From NCBI GenBank assembly GCA_026390695.1, contig JAPLFL010000016.1, positions 1 through 58,182 of the forward strand: 58,182 nucleotides of DNA, read 5' to 3'. Source of the stretch: Candidatus Kapaibacterium sp. (GTDB lineage Bacteria > Bacteroidota > Ignavibacteria > Kapaibacteriales > UBA2268). A model generated the notes under the pieces. It had not been told where the DNA came from, did not search any database, and saw only the letters and a program-made list of their open reading frames with translations. The position numbers and the translations under genes were made by a program. The number at the start of each line of letters is the position of its first letter. Positions within the stretch are counted from its first letter, which is position 1. Shown here in pieces: positions 9,291 to 16,611 of this stretch.

Positions 9291-9376
9291 GTCAGACGAG
9301 AACGTCTGACCTACTGTGCAGTAAAACAGGTGAGAACGTCTGACCTACTGTGTAGTAAAACAGCCGAGAACGTCTG
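9291..9376. repeat. 34-bp tandem repeat containing a perfect palindrome
   Basis: Units start at 9298 and 9332 and a partial one at 9366; each begins GAGAACGTCTGACCTACTGT. The first two full units differ at three positions. The left boundary forms the palindrome GTCAGACG-AGAA-CGTCTGAC at 9291-9310 (8-bp arms, 4-base loop). Confidence 0.75.
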
Positions 9377-9443
9377 TTTAGTTGTAAATATTTATTAGTT
9401 ATTATATAATTTCATTGTGTTAGATATATGAGATAAATGCTTC

Positions 9444-9498
9444 AACTCAGCAGTCTCAGAAGCTTCGCTCCTGCCTTCCCTGCGATTGAGACTGCCTC
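9444..9498. repeat. Decayed copy of the dispersed hairpin element
   Basis: GCAGTCTCA near 9445 pairs with TGAGACTGCC near 9488, and CTGCCTTCCCTGCG in the loop resembles the core (CATTCCTGCG) of the better-preserved copies at 13059, 21844, 23368, 23955 and 29139. Confidence 0.4.
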
Positions 9499-10010
9499 TT
9501 AGGTTCGAGCAATCAAGAGATTTTACATTTATAATTAATTTAAGATAAAAGTTTACTATTCAATTAAATTATTAATGAATATTTCCTAAACCACTGTAGA
9601 TGCCAATATCAGGGATATTATTTATAATTAACTCCTAAACATCGCATCAGGATTAAGTTTCTGGATATAAATCAAGTGAAATATTTTATACTTATTGAGA
9701 ATAATGTAGAGACTGGCTTCTACACCTGTCCTACAGTTAATTTATATTTGTAAAACTCACAATAACCTTTAAAATACAGACCAGTTCTGTGTTTATAATT
9801 AACGGAGCATGAATGAACAAGGCTAAAAATAAATTATTGCTAAAAATATTCATTTTTATTTATGAATATATAATTAATATTTCTATATAATTAATTAATC
9901 TCAATAAGATATAATATTTGTATTCCTTTAAGAATATTATGATTAGCTAATATTAACAGGCGATTAATAAAATATTTTTATGAACCTAAATTAAAAATAT
10001 TTTTATTTTA

Positions 10011-10042
10011 TTTGGAAATCTCATTCCTTCTATTTAGTTTTG
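10011..10042 (+). promoter_or_regulatory. Bacteroidetes-type promoter upstream of the energy module
   Basis: TTTG at 10011-10014, then exactly 20 bases, then TAGTTTTG at 10035-10042. Predicted start near 10049 gives a 5-prime leader of about 76 bases before the ATG at 10125. Confidence 0.6.
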
Positions 10043-10124
10043 AATTGTTATAGTTCTATGTCAACATTTTCGTTTTATGCATCAATGAGATAATAAATGT
10101 TTCAAAATAAAATCGGAGGTGAAA

Positions 10125-10946
10125 ATGTTTGTTGTAGCTATTTCCAGAGGCTCAGAGAGCGCAAGTAAAAGTCTAAGAGAGTATCTTTCCAGAGAACTTG
10201 AAGTCCCTGTCTTATTACGTGAAACCGTTTTTGAGGAAGCTGATAAGTACTCAATCCACGAAACCGGTTTTTCGGATATTTCATTTATTGATCGGGCTCC
10301 TTCTGTTTTCGAAAGACGCTATTACCGAAATAAACATTATTTATTAGCTTTTCAAGTTGCCTTATTTGAATTAATCATGAAAGGTAGCTGTATTTATGAA
10401 GGACATTTAGGGCATTACTTACTAAAAGGTTTGCCATTTATTTTAAGAACCAGAGCCATTCTATCCGAAGAAAACAGAATCAAGCTGTACATGAAATCAA
10501 ATAACGTTAGTTATGAGATTGCCTCTAATTATGTTAGTCTCGTGGATGATCGGCGCCGTCATTGGTCAGAATTCCTTTACGGCATGAATCTGGAAGACCC
10601 TAAATATTATGATTTGGTGATTAATCTTGACTATATGAGCGTTCATACGGCTGTAGAAATAATCTTAACGGCGTTGAAACAAGCTGAATTCAATTCAAAT
10701 GATGATTCAATGAAGCTTATGAAAAATCTGTATTTGGAATCCAAGGCAAGTCTTTATCTTTATCTTGAACCTGCGACAAGGGGAATTGAGGTTGATATTA
10801 ATGCAGATTATCACAATGGATCATTAATTGTTAAAGGAATAAGCAGCGTTATGGATTCTGACAAATCCGAACAGCTTATTCGGGGCGTTCTTTCAAAATT
10901 AGAAAAAGTGAAGGTCATTAAATTTATTGATAGTGACCATAAGTAA
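10125..10946 (+). CDS. Cytidylate-kinase-like protein with degenerate P-loop and BON-like C-terminus
   Basis: 273 residues from ATG 10125, 6 bases after a GGAGG ribosome site (a GTG at 10119 is possible but overlaps that site). The N-terminus FVVAISRGSESASKSLREYL matches cytidylate-kinase-like proteins (PF13189 type), but the P-loop reads GSESASKS, lacking the Gly before Lys. FIDRAPSVFERRYYRNKHYL and a lid-like VDDRRRHWSEFLYG follow. Residues of about 215-270 (IEVDINADYHNGSLIVKGIS, LIRGVLSKLEKVKVIKFI) look like a BON domain. Such proteins are usually regulatory rather than metabolic kinases. It precedes etfB by 270 bases and has its own terminator-like hairpin. Confidence 0.7.
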   Translation: MFVVAISRGSESASKSLREYLSRELEVPVLLRETVFEEADKYSIHETGFSDISFIDRAPSVFERRYYRNKHYLLAFQVALFELIMKGSCIYEGHLGHYLLKGLPFILRTRAILSEENRIKLYMKSNNVSYEIASNYVSLVDDRRRHWSEFLYGMNLEDPKYYDLVINLDYMSVHTAVEIILTALKQAEFNSNDDSMKLMKNLYLESKASLYLYLEPATRGIEVDINADYHNGSLIVKGISSVMDSDKSEQLIRGVLSKLEKVKVIKFIDSDHK

Positions 10947-10981
10947 CCGTAGTTAGTTTAGTTAGTTAATTTACATAGTTA

Positions 10982-11016
10982 TCTCTACGAAAGATTAAAT
11001 ACTTTCGGAGATTTTA
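10982..11016 (+). terminator. Probable intrinsic terminator
   Basis: TCTC-(TA)-CGAAAG pairs with CTTTCG-GAGA (11002-11011) around an AT loop and is followed by TTTTAATATCC and a further T tract. It separates the kinase-like gene from etfB. Confidence 0.55.
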
Positions 11017-11161
11017 ATATCCTATTTTTTTGTAGGGATCATTCCTATATATAAGATAGAAGATGGAATATTTAAATCTTATAAATTATATTCGGATAAT
11101 TTAGTCGTAATTTAATTAATTATTTTTATTGTTTGTTTTTAAAGTTAGTAACAACTATAAG

Positions 11162-11198
11162 ACTTTATAAACTTTACAAACTTTATGAACTTTATAAA
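11162..11198 (+). repeat. 9-bp tandem repeat in the etfB leader
   Basis: Four successive 9-base units close to ACTTTATAA (ACTTTATAA, ACTTTACAA, ACTTTATGA, ACTTTATAA) end 13 bases before the AAAGGAGAG ribosome site of etfB. The array is a short, possibly length-variable sequence within the untranslated leader. Confidence 0.65.
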
Positions 11199-11216
11199 CT
11201 CATTAAAGGAGAGAAA

Positions 11217-11996
11217 ATGAATATTTTAATTTTTATTCGAATGGTAGCAGATGTTGTTGAAGAATTAAAAATAGCTGATGATTTCAAATCGCTTGATATT
11301 GATTGGATTCGGTTCAGGTTGAGCGAAACCGATGAGCATGCTGTTGAACAAGCTATATTATTAAAAGAAAAATATGGTGGAATGGTAACAGTTATTGCTC
11401 TTGATGCTCCCGAGGTCGATGATGCACTATACAATGCACTTGCAAAGGGAGCCGACCGAGCGATTAAAATCTGTGGAGATTGGATGAATTTCCGTTCTCC
11501 AGGAATTGCAAAACTATTTTCAAATTATATCAAAGACGAAAATCTGCTTGTTACACAAACACTTATCATGTCTGGCTCTCAAGCAATAGACGATCTCGAA
11601 GGAGAATTGATCTATTACATGGGTGAAAATCTGAATATCCCGACCTGCGGAATCGTTACTTCAGTTAATTATCGTTCTGACTTTAATTTAATCAATGTTT
11701 ACAAGGAATTTGCGGGTGGATTAAGAGGAGAATTTGAAATTAATCTTCCTGCAATAATTGGTATTCAGGCTGCCGAGAAGCCACCTCGTTATATTCCTAT
11801 TGCAAAAATCAGAGCAATCATGAAAACGGCCAAAATTGAGGAAATTGATATCCCTGATGACCATATCTCCGCCGGTAAAGAGGTCAATCGCCTGTTAGAG
11901 CCTGAAGTCAGCGGCAGAGCAACTATGCTCGAAGGTAGTCCTGATGAGATTACTGCAAAATTAATTGAAATTTTATCAGAAAAAGCAATAATTTAA
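11217..11996 (+). CDS. etfB: Electron transfer flavoprotein, beta subunit
   Basis: 259 residues from the ATG at 11217, which follows AAAGGAGAG. An upstream in-frame TTG at 11133 would only translate the leader repeat. EtfB and EtfA form the heterodimer that carries electrons on FAD between acyl-CoA dehydrogenases or other flavoenzymes and a quinone reductase. Visible features are LSETDEHAVEQAILLKEKYGG, VTVIALDAPEVDDALYNALAKGADRAI (the EtfB repeat) and LPAIIGIQAAEKPPRYIPIAKI near residue 180. The 3-prime end is followed after 10 bases by etfA. The nearby EMO-like and HdrA genes suggest it feeds, or is fed by, that complex. Confidence 0.9.
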   Translation: MNILIFIRMVADVVEELKIADDFKSLDIDWIRFRLSETDEHAVEQAILLKEKYGGMVTVIALDAPEVDDALYNALAKGADRAIKICGDWMNFRSPGIAKLFSNYIKDENLLVTQTLIMSGSQAIDDLEGELIYYMGENLNIPTCGIVTSVNYRSDFNLINVYKEFAGGLRGEFEINLPAIIGIQAAEKPPRYIPIAKIRAIMKTAKIEEIDIPDDHISAGKEVNRLLEPEVSGRATMLEGSPDEITAKLIEILSEKAII

Positions 11997-12006
11997 GGAG
12001 GATAAA

Positions 12007-12975
12007 ATGAGTAAAGGTATTTTAGTATTAGCTGACCACACCAAAGAAGTAATAACTGATGTTAGTTATGAAATGTTGGGAATTGGAAGGAAATTAGCTG
12101 ATTCGATGAATCAGCCTCTATATTCTTTAATTATTGGTGATGGTGCAGAGAAATTTGCTTCAGGATTTGGTATTGCAGATAAAGTTTTTGTTGTTGCAGA
12201 TAAAAAAATTGAAATCGCCATACCTGAACTTATCGTTCAAATTCTTAAAAAGATTGTAACTGAGAACGATATTTCGCTAATATTAGTTGCGGGAACAAAT
12301 ATTTCATCAGGAGTAGGTCCACTTCTTGCTGCAAAACTTGATTACAGGTTCATCCATTTTTGTAAAAATCTTATTTATGAAAATGGGGAATTAATGGCAA
12401 CCAGTCAATTATTTGGAGGGAAAATATTTTCCGAGACCGTTTTAAACGATTGCAAGGGAATTTTCAGCATTCTACCAGGATCATTTCCTGCAGAAGCCGG
12501 AAAAGCAAGCCGATTCCCGGAAATAATTGATATACCACATCCCGACGATGGCTTAAAGATTAAATTCAAAGCATTTATAGAACCGGAAGCAGGAGATGTG
12601 GATGTGACAAAAGAAAGCATTCTTGTTTCAGTAGGTCGCGGCATTGGCAGCAGCGATAATATTTCTATTGCCGATGAATTAGTTGAAATTATTGGTGGAG
12701 CGGTCTGTGCATCACGCCCTATTATCGATCAAGGCTGGCTGCCACTGAGCCGTCAAATCGGAAAATCCGGAATGATTGTGAAACCAAAATTATATATGGC
12801 ACTTGGAATTAGTGGTGCCCCCGAGCATATTGAGGGAATGAAAGATGCAGAATTGATTATTGCTGTAAATAAAGACTCTGCTGCACCGATATTCAATGTA
12901 GCTCAATATGGGATCTGTGCCGATATAGACGATATTGTGCCCATGTTGATTGATAAGTTAAAAGAGAGGAAGTAG
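12007..12975 (+). CDS. etfA: Electron transfer flavoprotein, alpha subunit
   Basis: 322 residues. The C-terminal FAD-binding domain is complete: VSVGRGIGSSDNISIADELV, GGAVCASRPIIDQGWLPLSRQIGKSG, MALGISGAPEHIEGMKDAEL, IIAVNKDSAAPIFNVAQYGI and a closing DIDDIVPMLIDKL. The N-terminal half contains the adenine-nucleotide-like alpha/beta domain (LVLADHTKEV, LVAGTNISSGVGPLLAAKLD). It is cotranscribed with etfB (10-base gap with GGAGG) and ends 287 bases before the membrane FeS gene; that gap holds a dispersed hairpin element. Confidence 0.93.
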   Translation: MSKGILVLADHTKEVITDVSYEMLGIGRKLADSMNQPLYSLIIGDGAEKFASGFGIADKVFVVADKKIEIAIPELIVQILKKIVTENDISLILVAGTNISSGVGPLLAAKLDYRFIHFCKNLIYENGELMATSQLFGGKIFSETVLNDCKGIFSILPGSFPAEAGKASRFPEIIDIPHPDDGLKIKFKAFIEPEAGDVDVTKESILVSVGRGIGSSDNISIADELVEIIGGAVCASRPIIDQGWLPLSRQIGKSGMIVKPKLYMALGISGAPEHIEGMKDAELIIAVNKDSAAPIFNVAQYGICADIDDIVPMLIDKLKERK

Positions 12976-13040
12976 GAGGATTAGAGGATCAAGTTAATTA
13001 TAGTTCTTTGAAAGAAGAAACACACCACCTAAGTGGCTAA

Positions 13041-13138
13041 CTCAGAAGCCTCATTTCTGTCATTCCTGCGAATGCAGGAATCCCCTAAAGTGGCTATGGA
13101 AGGAGATTCCAGCATTCGTAGGAATGACATTTCGGAAT
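13041..13138. repeat. Dispersed hairpin element, copy 1
   Basis: GTCATTCCTGCGAATGCAGG from 13059 pairs over about 24 bases with the segment ending GGAATGAC at 13138 (GATTCCAGCATTCG). The loop reads TAAAGTGGCTATGGAAGG. A degenerate left outer arm, ACTCAGAAGCC, lies at 13041. It sits between etfA and the EMO-like gene. Confidence 0.75.
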
Positions 13139-13262
13139 TATATTCCTTATCCTTGCATCATTGGAGTTAGGGGGTGTGTAAATAATAACACATAAGTTTA
13201 TTTTTTATGATAATTTTCAGAATACTAAATATTTAATTTCATTAACTAATTTATTAAAAATC

Positions 13263-15248
13263 ATGGATCCTGTAGAATTAAAAATATTGTCAATCCCCGG
13301 CTATTTTTATTTATGGCTGCTAACGATTATATCACTAACCTTTTTTGTTACAAGAACATATAAAATTATCAATATCTTAAAAAAGGCTAAACCCGAAAAC
13401 CGGCTTGATAACTACTCAAAAAGAACCTATAATTTTATTAGATATGTTTTAGGGCAAAAAAAACTCTTCGGGGAGCGTTCAATCGGGCTGCCACATTTTT
13501 TCTTTTTCTGGGGATTTGTCTTTTATGCAACTACATTCTGGTGGAATTTAATCCGCGGCTTAGTACCCGTTATTCCTATCCCTTATGCAGATGAGGTTGG
13601 AATTGTCGGATTAATTCTCGAAATTTCCGGTGTACTGGTATTAATTTCAATAATAATTGCCGTAATACGACGGACTTTCTTTCCTCCACCGCATCTTCAG
13701 AAATCAAGAGATGCAGTAATTATATTAAGTTTAATTACAATTTTGATGGTTACTTTGCTCATTGCTCAGGGAGCCAAAGGCACAATCGAACAATCATCAC
13801 TGAGTCCTGCAGGCACAGTAATAGCAACATTCTTTGCAGGTATGCCTATAAGCGGAGCACATAATTTATACTCGGCGATGTGGTGGATTCATATAATCGC
13901 CGTTCTTTTCTTTTTGGCATATATACCATATTCCAAGCATTTGCATTTATTAACATCACCGGTTAATGCATTTCTTCTCAATGATGATTCACCGGCAAAC
14001 CTGACAATAAAAGGCGGAACCGAAGAAATAACTCAAGGGTCATCAAAATGGGATGAATTTACCTGGAAACAGGTTTTCCAAACTTTGACCTGTGCTGAAT
14101 GCGGTCGATGTGACCGGGTATGTCCGGCATTAAATTCAGGATATAAGCTCTCTCCTCGTTCAATTCTCCATGAAATGAAAATGCACCTTTACGAAGAGGC
14201 TTTCACAAAAGAAATTGATAAAATTGAAGTTAAGTCGCTTATCGGTGGATATATAAGCCATGAAGAGCTTTGGCAATGTACAACATGTATGGCTTGCATG
14301 GAGCGTTGTCCGGTATTAAATGAACATGTTACCGCTATAGTTCAGATGCGGCGTTATCTTGTAAGTCAGGGAGATGTCGAAGCAACAGTTCAGGATATGC
14401 TTCAGAAACTCACAAGATATGGAAATTCATTCGGACAATCCGATCGTAACCGCGCAAAATGGACTAATGGATTAGATTTCAAAATCAAAGATGCCCGCAA
14501 AGAAGAAGTTGAATATCTATGGTTCACAGGTGATTATTCAGCCTTCGATCAAAGAGTACAGAACCTTACTCGATCAACAGCAAAAATTTTTCAGGCATCA
14601 GGTTTAGATTTTGGTATCCTTTATGAAGCCGAAAAGAACTCAGGAAATGATGTTCGAAGAATAGGCGAAGAAGGTCTATTTGAGGTTCTGAAAGACAAAA
14701 ATATCGCAGCACTTGGGAAGGCAAAATTTAAAATAATTGTCACAACCGATCCACATACATATAATACTCTTAAAAATGAGTATAATCTTGATGAAGCATT
14801 GGGAGCGCACATTGAAGTTCTTCATTATACTGAGCTTATTGACGAATTAATCTTAAATAGAAAAATTGAAATAAAGAACAAACTTAATATTAATGCAACT
14901 TATCATGATCCATGCTATCTCGGAAGGTACAATGGAATATTCGATCCACCACGAAGAATATTAAAAGCAATAGGAGTAAATTTAATCGAAATGCCAAGAA
15001 ATAAGCAAAATAGCTATTGCTGTGGAGCCGGTGGTGGAAAAATATGGATGGAAGACAAAACTAAAGTCATGGAAAGACCAGCAGAAAATAGGATAAATGA
15101 AGCGGTTGCCTTGAAAAATGTTAAAACCTTCATCGTTGCCTGTCCCAAAGATATTGCAATGTTTCAGGATGCAATCAAAACTGTGGGCTGTGAAGAATCA
15201 ATGACTGTCAAAGATATTTCCGAGTTGGTTCTTGAAGTAATAGGTTGA
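13263..15248 (+). CDS. Membrane FeS oxidoreductase, EMO-like (NarI-type domain + 2 x 4Fe-4S + CCG domain)
   Basis: 661 residues. The first 250 or so contain about five membrane helices with a NarI/cytochrome-b-like arrangement (LPHFFFFWGFVFYATTFWWN, ISGAHNLYSAMWWIHIIAVL). Then come two cubane ligand sets, CAECGRCDRVCP and CTTCMACMERCP, and a CCG domain with CYLGRYNGIFDPPRR and YCCGAGGGKIW. An earlier CCG half (YLWFTGDYSAF, EKNSGNDVRRIGEEG) has lost its cysteines. Family knowledge: proteins of this build next to etfAB pass ETF electrons to menaquinone (EMO). Placed after etfA and before the HdrBC-like and hdrA genes, it is the likely membrane exit or entry of the module. Confidence 0.85.
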   Translation: MDPVELKILSIPGYFYLWLLTIISLTFFVTRTYKIINILKKAKPENRLDNYSKRTYNFIRYVLGQKKLFGERSIGLPHFFFFWGFVFYATTFWWNLIRGLVPVIPIPYADEVGIVGLILEISGVLVLISIIIAVIRRTFFPPPHLQKSRDAVIILSLITILMVTLLIAQGAKGTIEQSSLSPAGTVIATFFAGMPISGAHNLYSAMWWIHIIAVLFFLAYIPYSKHLHLLTSPVNAFLLNDDSPANLTIKGGTEEITQGSSKWDEFTWKQVFQTLTCAECGRCDRVCPALNSGYKLSPRSILHEMKMHLYEEAFTKEIDKIEVKSLIGGYISHEELWQCTTCMACMERCPVLNEHVTAIVQMRRYLVSQGDVEATVQDMLQKLTRYGNSFGQSDRNRAKWTNGLDFKIKDARKEEVEYLWFTGDYSAFDQRVQNLTRSTAKIFQASGLDFGILYEAEKNSGNDVRRIGEEGLFEVLKDKNIAALGKAKFKIIVTTDPHTYNTLKNEYNLDEALGAHIEVLHYTELIDELILNRKIEIKNKLNINATYHDPCYLGRYNGIFDPPRRILKAIGVNLIEMPRNKQNSYCCGAGGGKIWMEDKTKVMERPAENRINEAVALKNVKTFIVACPKDIAMFQDAIKTVGCEESMTVKDISELVLEVIG

Positions 15249-15361
15249 AAGTTATAAGGTTATTAAGTTGAAGAAAATGAAAATTGAAAAAAAGTTGGGT
15301 TATAAGATTAACACTATTTTAAAAAGTTATTGTTTATATATGTTTTTATTGGATTTCATCA

Positions 15362-15394
15362 TTAACAATTGACAATTAACAATTAATAATTGAT
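15362..15394. repeat. Short AT-rich tandem repeat
   Basis: The stretch before the next gene repeats the unit AATTAACAATTGACAATTAA with small changes (TTAACAATTGACAATTAACA, then ATTAATAATTG). It ends next to the GGAGG ribosome site at 15397-15401. Confidence 0.5.
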
Positions 15395-15410
15395 TTGGAG
15401 GATTAAATTT

Positions 15411-16607
15411 ATGATTGTAGATATTGAAAGTTTACGAGGATTGTCAATGGATACTCTATATGATTCACCGGAAGGAAGGCTTATACAAAGCTGCATTCAG
15501 TGCGGAACATGTGCCGGAACCTGTCCCCATGGAGAATATATGGCTTATCCACCGAGAAGAATAATAAAAATGATGCAGCACGGGCTAATCGACAAAGTTT
15601 ATGCGAGCGATAGTATGCTAAAATGTGTGAATTGCTATGCATGTATGTCGAAATGTCCGCGTGAAATTCATTTAACTGAGGTTTTATTACAATTAGTGAA
15701 GGAACAGACTATAATCAGGTTGCCGAGCGTTCCACCCGAACTTCAAAAGGCACTCGAAAATAGTTATCGTTATGGTAACCCGATGGGAGAATCGGGTAGA
15801 AAAAGAATTAACTGGATGAAAGATCTTGATTTTCCGATCAGGATACTGTCTCAAAATCCCGATCCGGTCGATGTTTTGTGGTTTGTTGAAAGCTATCCGT
15901 CTTATCATCCGAGAGGACAGGATACTGCCAGAGCAATAGCAAAAATTATGCACCGGCTCGAAATTGATTTTGCTATTTTAGGAAATGAAGAACGCAGTGC
16001 CGGTGAATGTGGTTTATTAGCTTGGGAGTCCGGTTTAGCCGAGTCTTTGGTGGACTATAATATGGCAATTTTGACCAAGTACAAGTTCAATCGAGTGATG
16101 ACATCGGATCCTCATGCTTTGGATGCTTTTAATTATCGTTATAAGATGTATGGGTTTAATCTCAATGCAACCCACAATATTCCATTTATTTATGAATATT
16201 TCGATAAAATAAAAAAAATGTTCACCCGAAGTCTTCATTATTCTGTAACTTATCATGATTCCTGCTGCCTTGGCCGACATAACGGATATTATGATCAACC
16301 GAGACAAATTCTTAAAGCAATTCCGGGAATCAAATTAATCGAAATGGTACACAACCGCGAGAACGCACTCTGCTGTGGCGGTGGTGGCGGTGGAATGTGG
16401 CTCGATACTTACTATAAATCACAGAACATGGAACGATTGTCCGATATCCGTGTCAAAGAAGCGATTGAAACAGGGGCAGATATACTTGCGGTGGCTTGTC
16501 CTTATGAAATTCCGAGATTTGAAGATGCGCTTAAACTTGCAGGCTATGACAAAAAAATGATGGTAAAAGACATTTCCGAACTAATTGTCGATTCGATGGG
16601 AGGCTAA
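15411..16607 (+). CDS. Soluble HdrBC-like (HdrD-type) FeS protein with one intact CCG domain
   Basis: 398 residues from ATG 15411, after GGAGG; the in-frame TTG at 15390 precedes that site. Two cubane sets, CIQCGTCAGTCPHG (about residues 25-38) and CVNCYACMSKCP, form the HdrC-like part. The HdrB-like part has a degenerate first CCG half (ERSAGECGLL where HdrB has a CC) and an intact second one (DSCCLGRHNGYYDQPR, ALCCGGGGGGMW, VACPYEIPRFEDAL). It is a soluble paralogue of the preceding membrane protein. Four bases separate its stop from hdrA, so it most likely docks on HdrA and takes the place of HdrB/HdrC. Its acceptor is unknown. Confidence 0.8.
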   Translation: MIVDIESLRGLSMDTLYDSPEGRLIQSCIQCGTCAGTCPHGEYMAYPPRRIIKMMQHGLIDKVYASDSMLKCVNCYACMSKCPREIHLTEVLLQLVKEQTIIRLPSVPPELQKALENSYRYGNPMGESGRKRINWMKDLDFPIRILSQNPDPVDVLWFVESYPSYHPRGQDTARAIAKIMHRLEIDFAILGNEERSAGECGLLAWESGLAESLVDYNMAILTKYKFNRVMTSDPHALDAFNYRYKMYGFNLNATHNIPFIYEYFDKIKKMFTRSLHYSVTYHDSCCLGRHNGYYDQPRQILKAIPGIKLIEMVHNRENALCCGGGGGGMWLDTYYKSQNMERLSDIRVKEAIETGADILAVACPYEIPRFEDALKLAGYDKKMMVKDISELIVDSMGG

Positions 16608-16611
16608 TATC

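Larger units (their letters stand above)
8949..10010. other. 1.1-kb gene-free region with repeat remnants
   Basis: No credible gene on either strand. It holds the palindromic tandem repeat at 9291-9376, a GC-richer fragment at 9166-9207 (ACTTCACTCCCTGTACC, CGCCACAGGAGAGGAG), a decayed copy of the dispersed hairpin element at 9444-9498, and otherwise AT-rich sequence. It looks like a graveyard of repeats between two gene clusters. Confidence 0.5.

Noticed and set aside
15411-16607. Classical HdrB with two CCG domains
   Set aside because: The first half has lost its CC pair, so it is HdrD/GlpC-like with one usable noncubane site.
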